Assembly: GCA_032027125.1 (NCBI GenBank)
Contig: JAVSMQ010000001.1
Location: 3,988,117 to 4,052,116, forward strand
Reading direction: 5' to 3'
Source: JANJTB01 sp032027125
Lineage (GTDB): Bacteria > Bacteroidota > Ignavibacteria > Kapaibacteriales > UBA2268
Length of the DNA: 64,000 nucleotides
The position numbers and the translations under genes are program-made. Under the pieces are notes generated by a model. The model saw nothing but the letters and a program-made list of their open reading frames with translations. It was not told the DNA's origin and ran no database searches. Positions 1-7,412 of the stretch are shown piece after piece; position 1 is the stretch's first letter; every line of letters begins with the position of its first letter.

Positions 1-126
1 GTCATGAGGAACGCTAAAATGGTCATGAGGAACGCTAAAATGGTCATGAGGAACGCTAAAATGGTCATGAGGAACGCTAAAATGGTCATGAGGAATGCTA
101 AAATGGTCATGAGGAACGCTAAAATG
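1..126. repeat. Six-copy 21-bp tandem repeat at the window edge
   Basis: Six head-to-tail copies of a 21-bp unit (core GTCATGAGGAACGCTAAAA) start at 1, 22, 43, 64, 85 and 106. Only copy 5 differs, by a C-to-T change. The array probably continues left of the window. Because 21 is a multiple of three it stays open as a seven-residue repeat (MRNAKMV), but there is no ribosome site and the reading frame runs straight into unrelated sequence, so I do not call a protein. Short direct repeats of this kind occur at the ends of IS21-family elements, where they bind the transposase. That identity is an inference, since no transposase lies inside the window here. Confidence 0.9.
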
Positions 127-174
127 GTGATTTTATGCCATTTTGATATAATTTTGGGTCAAAAATCATTTATT

Positions 175-614
175 TGTAACTACTCAGCTATATGTTGAGA
201 ATTTAATACAACATTTATATTTAACCTGAAATTGATTAATTTTAAGTAAAATGTTAACTTTTAACAATAAAAATCAAGAAATCCCCCTAACCCCCTTGAT
301 AAGGGGGAATCTGAATTCCCACTTTTCAAGCAGGGTTGATACGTTCTATTTTTTTTAGTTCAGTCTCCACGATTCGTCACTCTGAGCTTGCGAAGAGTCC
401 AGGCTGTTAATTAATGAAATCATGGATCCTTCGCAAGCTCAGGATGACGAGCCAAAAAGAGTAGTTTTATGTTGTAAAGTTTACGATATACATTGATATA
501 TTTTTGAACGTATCAGCCCTGCCTTTTCAAGGGGGTTAGGGGGATTTTGAATGTTTGGACTAAAGATATTTTAAATGGTTTCATTGTCATTATTAAACCG
601 GCTGAGTAGTTACA
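175..614. repeat. 440-bp nested inverted-repeat element (MITE-like)
   Basis: The ends are a perfect 14-bp inverted repeat, TGTAACTACTCAGC at 175-188 and its complement at 601-614. Nested inside are a second pair, about 280-347 against 505-547 (AATCCCCCTAACCCCCTTG and GATACGTTC blocks), and a central imperfect hairpin at 373-450. There is no open reading frame of note inside. The symmetry suggests a non-autonomous mobile element or several palindromic repeats inserted into one another. I see no convincing target-site duplication. The 280-347 block carries an extra segment of about 25 bp compared with its mirror image. Confidence 0.6.
373..450. repeat. REP-like palindromic element, copy 1
   Basis: Imperfect palindrome with arms at 373-401 and 424-450, containing the CTGAGCTTGCGAAG and CTTCGCAAGCTCAG cores separated by an AT-rich centre (AATTAATGAAATCATGG). 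Related copies occur at 21545-21620 and, more degenerate, at 42111-42160, so this is a dispersed genomic repeat family. No function is visible. Confidence 0.65.
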
Positions 615-686
615 ATATTTAAAAACAAGTTATTTTTATTTTTTTTATAGATCTGTGTTTTTTAACAATTTTATAGGTGCTTTAAC

Positions 687-1907
687 ATGGCGTTTCTAAT
701 AGACAACAACTCGTTCACCACTGATTCTAATGGTGTAAGAGTAACACGTTTGCAATTCTTATCAGCGAGTATTGATACTTATGCAGTAGAGCTGGGTATA
801 ACAGGTGATTTATTGACATGGGCACAAAATGCTTATTCAGTATTTGAGGATTTGCGTTCAACTCAAACAATTGAACTCGGCGAAAAGGACGAAGCTTTTC
901 AGACAAGTCAGGAATCAGATGCTACTCTTAGTGAAAGGTATCAGATTCTGAAGGATATTTTGATTTCCCGATATAATAATGACAATGACATCTTGAAAAT
1001 TTATGGATTCATAGGGCAAACACCTGATACGCACGACAGTATAATAAGTGCGGCAAATGATTTGATTAAGTGCCATAATGAGCATAAGGCAGCGGGTGAT
1101 ACTTTAGTGTTGCCGGATGCAATGATATCTAATTTTCAAACTTTAACAACAAATGCCATCAACGCATATTATACGGCTTATAATGAAAGGATGGAATCAA
1201 ATGCGGCAACAAGAAATTTAAGAGCACTTTATGATGTGGATTCAAAAAGATTAAGAGCATTGTATAGTTGGACTATTGCTACCTGGAGTAAGTTTGACCC
1301 ACGATTGATTGTTCTTGGTTTCACTCAGGCAACTGAACGTGTCGGCGGAAGAGTATCTGCAACACCAACAAATCTGGCTTATGATGAGGTTTCTCATGTT
1401 TTCTCATGGGATGCTGTGCCTGATTCTACAAGTTATCAGCTTGCTTATTGTCCGGATGGACAGCCGGTGCAAGATTGGATGTCGGATTACAGCGGAACGG
1501 AAAATCATACCGTTTTTGAACCGGGAGATGGCGACTGGCTTGTAAAAATCAGGGCACGAAACGTAAATGGTTACAGTGACTGGAGTTTGACTCAGAATGT
1601 TCATTATGAATCGGGACTTCCGGCACCTGATTATATCACTGTATCGCTTACACAACCTTCAATGAGTATAATCGCCCTGACTTGGGGTGAAGTAACGGGG
1701 GCAACAGTTTACAGGCTGTTCCAAAGCGCAGTGGCATTAGAAGCTCCTGTCGGACCTTATGTTTTATTAGGTGAATATACAGAAACATCCTATCAGGGAA
1801 CTGCTACAGCACCATACAGGCATTATTTCCAGGTAGTTGCCGCCAACGATACCCAAACGAGCCCGCCGAGCGACTCAGTGTATATTGATATTCAGTTAGT
1901 GGAGTAA
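687..1907 (+). CDS. Fibronectin type III domain protein with helical N-terminal domain
   Basis: 406 residues. The ATG at 687 follows a weak AGGTG site about seven bases upstream. There is no signal peptide or membrane segment. Residues 1 to about 210 look mostly helical (long runs such as the region around SERYQILKDILISRY) and I do not recognise the fold. Residues about 225-310 and 315-405 look like two fibronectin type III modules: both have the FSWDAVPDSTSYQLAY or LTWGEVTGATVYRLF strand pattern and end in a conserved Tyr/Phe-rich strand. FN3 pairs usually mediate binding to proteins or glycans; the ligand cannot be inferred. The gene stands alone, with a repeat element upstream and three hairpins downstream. 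It could belong to a secretion or structural system that exports without a signal peptide, but nothing nearby supports this. Confidence 0.75.
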   Translation: MAFLIDNNSFTTDSNGVRVTRLQFLSASIDTYAVELGITGDLLTWAQNAYSVFEDLRSTQTIELGEKDEAFQTSQESDATLSERYQILKDILISRYNNDNDILKIYGFIGQTPDTHDSIISAANDLIKCHNEHKAAGDTLVLPDAMISNFQTLTTNAINAYYTAYNERMESNAATRNLRALYDVDSKRLRALYSWTIATWSKFDPRLIVLGFTQATERVGGRVSATPTNLAYDEVSHVFSWDAVPDSTSYQLAYCPDGQPVQDWMSDYSGTENHTVFEPGDGDWLVKIRARNVNGYSDWSLTQNVHYESGLPAPDYITVSLTQPSMSIIALTWGEVTGATVYRLFQSAVALEAPVGPYVLLGEYTETSYQGTATAPYRHYFQVVAANDTQTSPPSDSVYIDIQLVE

Positions 1908-1911
1908 GTGG

Positions 1912-1944
1912 AGATGGAGTCCACCTTTGAGGTGGACTCCATCT
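1912..1944 (+). terminator. Strong hairpin after the FN3 gene
   Basis: A perfect 14-bp stem (AGATGGAGTCCACC at 1912-1925, complement at 1931-1944) with a 5-nt loop begins five bases after the stop codon. There is no T-run, so it may be a processing or stability element rather than a classic intrinsic terminator. Confidence 0.5.
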
Positions 1945-1977
1945 GATTAAAACCACCACCCTACAAAAACTAATCAA

Positions 1978-1997
1978 CACACGGCTTTAGCCGTGTG
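1978..1997. repeat. Short palindrome
   Basis: Nine-base arms CACACGGCT and AGCCGTGTG are separated by two bases. It is the second of three successive hairpins downstream of the FN3 gene. No T-run follows. Confidence 0.45.
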
Positions 1998-2035
1998 CTG
2001 ATCGAAAAAAGAGGGGCACTTATAAGAACTAAATA

Positions 2036-2072
2036 CCTTCCGAAGGTTTCGGGACTTTCGGAAGGGTTTTTT
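2036..2072 (+). terminator. Rho-independent terminator
   Basis: A stem of CCTTCCGAA at 2036-2044 and TTCGGAAGG at 2057-2065 is followed by a run of six T. A near-identical hairpin lies at 39729-39766, so this is a reused terminator sequence in this genome. It insulates the FN3 gene from the polysaccharide operon. Confidence 0.75.
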
Positions 2073-2124
2073 AACAAAAGTTATTGAGAAAAATAAATTA
2101 GATGTTATTCTATAAGACAAGAAA

Positions 2125-2238
2125 ATGTTAATCATTAACTGGAAAAAATTAATTAAAGCAGAAAGAATTTTAGAGTTTACAATTAATACTTCGTTCGGAG
2201 ATGGATTAGAAAAAACAGAGGAGCTTTTAGTTAGATGA
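2125..2238 (+). pseudogene. Possible C-terminal remnant of a nucleotide-sugar epimerase/dehydratase
   Basis: A 37-codon frame ends at a TGA that overlaps the ATG of the next gene (ATGA at 2235-2238). Its second half (AERILEF..., SFGDGLEKTEELL) resembles the final helices of extended short-chain dehydrogenases, which typically read A..LLGF.P...FEEGLKKT..W. No Rossmann or catalytic part precedes it, since only terminator sequence lies upstream. I infer a decayed tail of a sugar-nucleotide epimerase left where the locus was rearranged. It may still couple translation to fdtA. The similarity is short, so this is tentative. Confidence 0.35.
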
Positions 2239-2639
2239 AAGAAGTTAAATTAATAAATCTCCCTAAAATTCTTGATGAAAGAGGTAATCTTACTTTTCTT
2301 GAGAGTAATAATCATATACCTTTTGAAATTAAGAGAGTTTATTGGATATATGATGTGCCCGGTGGAGAGAAAAGGGGCGGACACGCTTTTAAGCAGCAAA
2401 ATGAATTTATAGTTGCTTTATCAGGAAGTTTTGATGTTATAGTAAATGATGGAAAAATTGAATCAAGGTATCATCTAAACCGTTCTTATTTTGGTTTATT
2501 TATACCAAACGGTCTTTGGAGAGAAATGGATAATTTCAGTACAAACTCAGTAGTTTTGGTTTGCTCATCAACTCTTTTTAATGAAAATGATTATATCCCT
2601 GACTTTAAAATTTATAGAGAAACAAGTGAAAATGGGTAA
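2235..2639 (+). CDS. FdtA/QdtA-like dTDP-sugar 3,4-ketoisomerase, paralogue 1 (active-site variant)
   Basis: 134 residues, a complete single cupin of the WxcM/FdtA family. These enzymes convert dTDP-4-keto-6-deoxyglucose to the 3-keto isomer, the step before 3-amination. Family landmarks are present: the LPKILDERGNLTFLE opening, YDVPGGEKRGGHA (residues 40-51), a GLWREM strand and an NENDYIPDF end. The active-site segment reads RGGHAFK, with His50 but Phe52. The family, and the next gene, read RGGHAHK, where both histidines are implicated in catalysis. So this copy may be inactive, altered in specificity, or a structural partner of the second copy. It is the first complete gene of the polysaccharide operon, overlaps a possible epimerase remnant at ATGA, and overlaps the next gene by 8 bp. 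Confidence 0.8.
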   Translation: MKEVKLINLPKILDERGNLTFLESNNHIPFEIKRVYWIYDVPGGEKRGGHAFKQQNEFIVALSGSFDVIVNDGKIESRYHLNRSYFGLFIPNGLWREMDNFSTNSVVLVCSSTLFNENDYIPDFKIYRETSENG

Positions 2640-3042
2640 TGTTTATAATTGTAGCATAATAGAACTGCCAAAAGTTCACAACAGGGCAGGTAACCTAACT
2701 GCATTGGAAAATAATGTAAACATTCCATTTGAAGTGAATCGAATTTACTATCTTTATGATGTTCCGGGCGGCATAGAGCGAGGTGGTCACGCACATAAGG
2801 AACTTGAACAATTTATTATTGCTGTTAGTGGTTCGTTTGATATTTTGATTGATGATGGTACTAACCGAAAAATTGTACACTTAGACAGACCTTATATCGG
2901 ACTTCATATAACTCCCGGAATCTGGCGTGAATTACTCAACTTTTCATCAGGTACAATTTGTTTAGTTTTGGCTTCTCATAAATATGATGAAAATGATTAT
3001 ATTAGAGATTATATAAATTTTATAAAAAACAATAAGAAATGA
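2632..3042 (+). CDS. fdtA: FdtA/QdtA-like dTDP-4-keto-6-deoxyglucose 3,4-ketoisomerase, paralogue 2
   Basis: 136 residues from the ATG at 2632, which lies just inside the end of the previous gene. An upstream in-frame ATG at 2581 would add 17 residues unlike the family, so I reject it. This is a cupin of the WxcM/FdtA family with an intact RGGHAHK active-site segment (His53 and His55) and the typical YDENDYIRDY C-terminus. It should isomerise the 4-keto sugar nucleotide to the 3-keto form used by the aminotransferase at 6274. It overlaps the following ATP-grasp gene by 4 bp (ATGA). Whether the product is the gluco or galacto isomer (Qdt-type or Fdt-type) cannot be told by eye. Confidence 0.85.
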   Translation: MGNVYNCSIIELPKVHNRAGNLTALENNVNIPFEVNRIYYLYDVPGGIERGGHAHKELEQFIIAVSGSFDILIDDGTNRKIVHLDRPYIGLHITPGIWRELLNFSSGTICLVLASHKYDENDYIRDYINFIKNNKK

Positions 3043-4352
3043 TACAAGAAAATTGGAATGTATTAGTATTTCCAGCTGGAACTGAACATGGTTTAGAAAT
3101 TTGGAAATCTCTAAAGGATTGTAAAGAAATTGAACTTTTTGCAGCAACCGTAAAAGGTATTAATCATAGCGAATATATTTATACAAATGTTCATTATTTA
3201 CCATCAGTATACGAGAATGACTGGTTTATTAAATTACAAGATATTATTGAAGAGTGCAAGATTGATATAATCTATCCAGCAAATTCATTTGTAATTGACA
3301 AATTAATTGAAAAGAGGGATATTTTAAAATGTAGGTTAGCTTTACCAAGTAATGATTTAATAAAAATTACAAGATCAAAGCTTAATACAATTGAAATACT
3401 AAAAGAATCAATTCCTACCCCCGAAATATATAGCATTAATTCAGAGTTCATTCAATATCCTGTATTCGTTAAGCCAGTAAATGGTTATGGATCGCAAAAT
3501 TCCAATATTATTGAATCTGAAGAAATCTTGAATATTTATTTTAGAGATAAGAATATTAATGAGTATATAATACAGGAACTTTTGCCTGGAAGAGAATATT
3601 CAATTGATTGTATTTCAGACAAAAATGGACTTATATATTGTTCACCAAGAACAAGAGAAAGAATTAGAATGGGAACTTCAATGCATTCTGAAATTGTTCA
3701 AGGCGAAATAAAGGATATTTTGATTAATTATGCTAATAAAATATTTTCTAAAATCCCAATTACAGGTGCTTGGTTTTTTCAAGTCAAAGAAGATAGAAAT
3801 GGTAAATTTAAATTATTAGAGGTTGAAATCCGAATTGCTGGAACAATGTCACTTAATAGAGTATTAGGTATTAATTTTCCTCTTTTATCATTATATATAT
3901 TTGAAAATTTAAATGTACATACTTTAATTAATAATATTAATATAAAAATTGATAGATGTTTATTAAATAGATATTCTCATAACTTAAACTTTAATAAAGT
4001 ATTTATTGATCTTGATGAAACTATAATTATGAGTGGTAAAAGAATAAATACTGATATTATTAAATTTTTATTCCAATGTGTAAATAAGGGTATTTTAATA
4101 GTTTTAATTTCGAAAAACTTGAGTGAACATAAAACTGAATATTTGAGGAAATTGAGAATTCATGATTTATTTGATGATATATTCTGGCTTGATGAAAAAG
4201 AAAATAAATGTGATTATTTAATCAAATATGGTTTTGAAAATTCAATATTTATTGATGATAGTTTTTCTACAAGACAAGAAGTTTCATTAAAATTATCAAT
4301 ACCAACTTTTGACTGTAGTATGATTGAAATGTTAATTGATGACAGGATATAA
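3039..4352 (+). CDS. ATP-grasp ligase fused to a HAD-like phosphatase domain
   Basis: 437 residues. Residues about 1-100 form a pre-ATP-grasp Rossmann-like lobe (starting VLVFPAGTEHG) and 105-300 an ATP-grasp fold of the carbamoyl-phosphate-synthase/D-Ala ligase type. Signs of the latter are YPVFVKPVNGYGS, the acidic IIQELLPGREYS segment and the metal-binding LLEVEIRIAGT strand. Residues about 318-437 form a HAD domain with the nucleophile motif FIDLDETI and a late FIDDSF acidic motif. ATP-grasp enzymes couple a carboxylate to an amine via acyl phosphate. In a sugar locus this suggests attachment of an amino acid or another acid to an amino sugar, with the HAD domain acting on a phosphorylated intermediate. 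The gene overlaps fdtA by 4 bp and precedes the next gene by 3 bp. The substrate is unknown. Confidence 0.75.
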   Translation: MIQENWNVLVFPAGTEHGLEIWKSLKDCKEIELFAATVKGINHSEYIYTNVHYLPSVYENDWFIKLQDIIEECKIDIIYPANSFVIDKLIEKRDILKCRLALPSNDLIKITRSKLNTIEILKESIPTPEIYSINSEFIQYPVFVKPVNGYGSQNSNIIESEEILNIYFRDKNINEYIIQELLPGREYSIDCISDKNGLIYCSPRTRERIRMGTSMHSEIVQGEIKDILINYANKIFSKIPITGAWFFQVKEDRNGKFKLLEVEIRIAGTMSLNRVLGINFPLLSLYIFENLNVHTLINNINIKIDRCLLNRYSHNLNFNKVFIDLDETIIMSGKRINTDIIKFLFQCVNKGILIVLISKNLSEHKTEYLRKLRIHDLFDDIFWLDEKENKCDYLIKYGFENSIFIDDSFSTRQEVSLKLSIPTFDCSMIEMLIDDRI

Positions 4353-4355
4353 TTT

Positions 4356-5285
4356 ATGGATTTAACAAGAAGATGGGAAAAAGTAGGATTAATTCACAAA
4401 CCATATAATGAAGCAAGTTGGTGGGTTTCAAATGCTATGGCACCAACAGCAATTTTATTAAATGAAAGTATCATTCGTGTTTTTTTAGGTTGTTGGGATA
4501 ATGATGGTATTTCAAGAATTGGATATTTAGATTTGAACGCTGCAAATCCTTCTGAATTAGTTAACATTTCAAAAGAATTCGTGCTTGATATTGGTATGCC
4601 TGGTTGTTTTGATGATAACGGAGTATTTCCAGGGCATGCTTATAAGTATAATAACAATATCTATTTGTATTACACTGGATTTCAGAAATTACATAAAATC
4701 CCGTTTAGTAATTTTGGAGGGTTAGCAATTAGTATTGATGGTGGGGAAAGCTTTTCAAGGGTTAGCAAAGCACCCGTAATGGATCGATCAGATGAAGGTT
4801 TATTTACCAGAGCGGGAACATCAGTAATCTGTGAAAATGGTATATTTAAATCATGTTATTCAGCAGGTAGTTCGTGGAAGTTTGTAGCAAATAAAGTTCG
4901 ACCCGTTTATGAAGTATATTATATTGAATCCGAAAATGGTATTGATTTCAAAAATAAGGGCAATTGTATAATAAATTGTGATTTTAATCTGGAACATGGC
5001 CTTGGAAGACCACAAATTACAAAGTTGAACAATGTTTACTATATATTTTATACAAGAAGAATGCTGGATTTTAAATATTTTATTGGTGTGGCTAAATCAA
5101 CGGATTTAGTGACATGGGTTAGAATCGATAATTGGTTCCTTAATATATCATTAGGTAAACAAAACGAATTTGATTCTGAAATGATTTATTTCCCAAGTGT
5201 TATTGATACAGGAAATAATATTTATCTATTTTATTCTGGTAATGGATACGGAAAAGATGGATTAGGCTATATGAAAATTATCTAA
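4356..5285 (+). CDS. Five-bladed beta-propeller, GH43/GH32-like protein of a polysaccharide locus
   Basis: 309 residues, cytoplasmic, with no signal peptide. The repeated strand pattern (FLGCWDNDGISRIGYLDL, YLYYTGFQ, YIFYTRR, YLFYSGNGYGKDGLGY) and acidic residues near blade starts match the five-bladed propellers of clan GH-F/J-like glycosidases. It lies 3 bp after the ATP-grasp gene and 29 bp before an acyltransferase, so it is likely part of a sugar-modification module rather than a catabolic enzyme. The lack of an export signal argues against extracellular hydrolysis. It may bind or transfer a sugar nucleotide, but activity is not established from sequence. Confidence 0.65.
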   Translation: MDLTRRWEKVGLIHKPYNEASWWVSNAMAPTAILLNESIIRVFLGCWDNDGISRIGYLDLNAANPSELVNISKEFVLDIGMPGCFDDNGVFPGHAYKYNNNIYLYYTGFQKLHKIPFSNFGGLAISIDGGESFSRVSKAPVMDRSDEGLFTRAGTSVICENGIFKSCYSAGSSWKFVANKVRPVYEVYYIESENGIDFKNKGNCIINCDFNLEHGLGRPQITKLNNVYYIFYTRRMLDFKYFIGVAKSTDLVTWVRIDNWFLNISLGKQNEFDSEMIYFPSVIDTGNNIYLFYSGNGYGKDGLGYMKII

Positions 5286-5314
5286 ATTGATTAGTAATGT
5301 AAATCTTAACCAAA

Positions 5315-6268
5315 ATGATTGTAATAAAAGTAAATATTGAAGAATATAATTCTTACGTTAATGATGTTTTAACTGCTTTTGAAACATCATTTTTTAATAA
5401 TCTAAACAAGTATAAATGTGACCAATTATTGTATTTATTATTTATTGATGATGGTAGTTATAAGTTCGGTATTATTGCAGGTTTGAAAGAAAATGTTCTA
5501 AGAATCCCTTTCTCAGCTCCATATTCTTTATTTTCTTCAATTAAGCAGAATAATAAAGTGATGGATTTTCATAAAGTTGTTAAATCTTTAATTGACTTTG
5601 TTACTGATATTCGTTCTGATTTAAAAATAAATGAAATAAGAATAACATTACCACCAATATTTTATTCAGAGACTAGAATATCAAATTTAATAAACGCATT
5701 ATTTGTTAATAAATTTAAGATAGATAAAACCGATTTAAATTTCCAATACTCGTTACAAGATTTTAATGAAAATTATTTGATTAATTTGAATATCAAAGCA
5801 CGTCAGAAACTAATTGCAGCTTTTAAAAACCGACTAAATTTTAAAAAAATAGTTAGTCATGAAGAATTATTGGTTTCTTATGACATAATTCATAAAAATA
5901 GACTGAAAAAGGGATTCCCACTTCATCTTTCATTTGATGATATTTTAAATACTAGTAAAATTATTGATGTTGACTTTTTTTTAGTATCAGATTCAAATAA
6001 CAATCCAATTGCATCAAGTATAAATTTTCATGTAACAAAAGATATAAACCAAGTTGTTTATTGGGGTAATTTGCCAGACACTGATCATTTAAAACCGATG
6101 AATTTCTTAGCTTACAAAATTTTTGAATATTACAAAAACTCAAATATTAAATTTATAGATATTGGTCCGTCAACAGAAAATAGTATTCCAAATTTTGGAC
6201 TTTGTGATTTCAAGCAAAGCATTGGTTGTAATACAAGTTTAAAATATTCATTTATTTATCATTTATAA
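5315..6268 (+). CDS. FemAB/GNAT-like acyltransferase
   Basis: 317 residues with no signal peptide. The C-terminal half (about 150-300) has the features of FemAB-type GNAT folds: an ARQKL basic helix, VSYDIIHKNRLKKGFP, a FFLVSDSNNNPIASSINF beta-hairpin, and the NFLAYKIFEYYKNSN helix followed by FIDIGPST. Such proteins acylate amino groups with acetyl-CoA or aminoacyl-tRNA. With the aminotransferase 6 bp downstream, N-acylation of the newly made 3-amino sugar is the natural inference. This would replace the hexapeptide-repeat acetyltransferase (FdtC/QdtC) that usually accompanies FdtA/FdtB and is not seen here. Confidence 0.65.
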   Translation: MIVIKVNIEEYNSYVNDVLTAFETSFFNNLNKYKCDQLLYLLFIDDGSYKFGIIAGLKENVLRIPFSAPYSLFSSIKQNNKVMDFHKVVKSLIDFVTDIRSDLKINEIRITLPPIFYSETRISNLINALFVNKFKIDKTDLNFQYSLQDFNENYLINLNIKARQKLIAAFKNRLNFKKIVSHEELLVSYDIIHKNRLKKGFPLHLSFDDILNTSKIIDVDFFLVSDSNNNPIASSINFHVTKDINQVVYWGNLPDTDHLKPMNFLAYKIFEYYKNSNIKFIDIGPSTENSIPNFGLCDFKQSIGCNTSLKYSFIYHL

Positions 6269-6273
6269 TTTTT

Positions 6274-7392
6274 ATGATCAAATTCTTAGACCTTAATGAA
6301 GTAAACAATAAATATTCAGATGTGATTAAGGAAGCTATTAATCGGGTTCTTGATTCAGGATGGTATTTGCTCGGAGAAGAAACTAATTCATTTGAATCCG
6401 AGTTTTCAGAGTTCATAGGAGTTAAACATACAATTGGAGTAGCAAACGGTCTTGATGCTCTTAGAATTATTTTCAGAGCATACCTTGAATTAGGTTATAT
6501 GTCTGAGGGAGATGAAGTGATTGTTCCTGCAAACACTTACATTGCTTCAATTCTTGCAATTTCTGATAACCGACTTAAACCTGTATTAGTTGAACCTGAT
6601 ATCAATACATATAATATCAATCCTGATATGCTCGAAGCAATCATAACAGAAAAAACAAAAGCAATTCTAATTGTCCATTTGTATGGACAGAATGCTTATT
6701 GTGAAAAAATTGGAGAAATCTGCAAAAAGTATAAACTGAAATTGATTGAAGATTGTGCTCAAGCTCAAGGTGCTTACTTTAAAGATAAAAGAGTTGGCTC
6801 TCTCGGAGATTCCGCAGGTTTTAGCTTTTATCCCGGTAAAAATCTTGGTGCTATGGGTGATGCAGGTGCAATTACAACAAATGATGACGAATTTGCTGAT
6901 GTATGCCGTGCTTTAGGAAATTATGGCTCGCATATAAAATACGAAAATATTTATAAAGGTTATAATTCACGGTTAGATGAATTACAGGCAGCTATTCTAA
7001 GAGTTAAGCTCAAATATTTAAATAAGGACAACCAAAATAGACGTGAAGTAGCTCAATATTATATAGATAATATTCATAATACTGGTATTGTTTTACCAAC
7101 TCCAAACTCAAAACTAATAACTAATAACTTAAGTCACGTCTGGCATTTATTCGTAATACGCTCTAAAGAAAGGGACAGACTCCAAAAATATTTAGCTGAA
7201 AATGGAATTCAAACACTAATCCACTACCCAATACCACCACATAAGCAGTTGGCATACAAAGAATGGAATGAATTAACCTACCCTATTACAGAAAAAGTAA
7301 GTAGAGAGGTTGTGAGTTTGCCGATTAATCCAATTATGTTTGATTATGAGATAAATGATGTTGTTGATAAAATTAATAATTTAGATTTTTAA
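6274..7392 (+). CDS. fdtB: DegT/DnrJ/EryC1/StrS-family sugar aminotransferase (FdtB/QdtB-like)
   Basis: 372 residues, full length for the family. A PLP-dependent fold-type I aminotransferase: the N-terminus MIKFLDLNEVN, GVANGLDALRIIFRA (phosphate binding), DCAQAQGA and FSFYPGKNLGAMGDAGAI, in which Lys189 is the expected Schiff-base lysine. The C-terminal signature THYPIP-like (IHYPIPPHKQLAY) is also typical. It transfers an amino group, usually from glutamate, to the 3-keto sugar nucleotide made by the FdtA enzymes at 2235-3042. The pairing with two FdtA-type genes supports a 3-amino-3,6-dideoxyhexose product; sugar configuration is not resolvable here. Confidence 0.88.
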   Translation: MIKFLDLNEVNNKYSDVIKEAINRVLDSGWYLLGEETNSFESEFSEFIGVKHTIGVANGLDALRIIFRAYLELGYMSEGDEVIVPANTYIASILAISDNRLKPVLVEPDINTYNINPDMLEAIITEKTKAILIVHLYGQNAYCEKIGEICKKYKLKLIEDCAQAQGAYFKDKRVGSLGDSAGFSFYPGKNLGAMGDAGAITTNDDEFADVCRALGNYGSHIKYENIYKGYNSRLDELQAAILRVKLKYLNKDNQNRREVAQYYIDNIHNTGIVLPTPNSKLITNNLSHVWHLFVIRSKERDRLQKYLAENGIQTLIHYPIPPHKQLAYKEWNELTYPITEKVSREVVSLPINPIMFDYEINDVVDKINNLDF

Positions 7393-7412
7393 ATATTCTG
7401 AGAAAACTTATT

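Noticed and set aside
4..198. 64-residue open frame of repeated MRNAKMV
   Set aside because: It exists only because the 21-bp repeat unit is a multiple of three. It has no ribosome site and its tail runs into the inverted-repeat element.
4356..5285. Secreted glycoside hydrolase
   Set aside because: The propeller fold is GH-like, but there is no signal peptide and the gene is embedded in a biosynthetic operon, so a degradative role is not supported.
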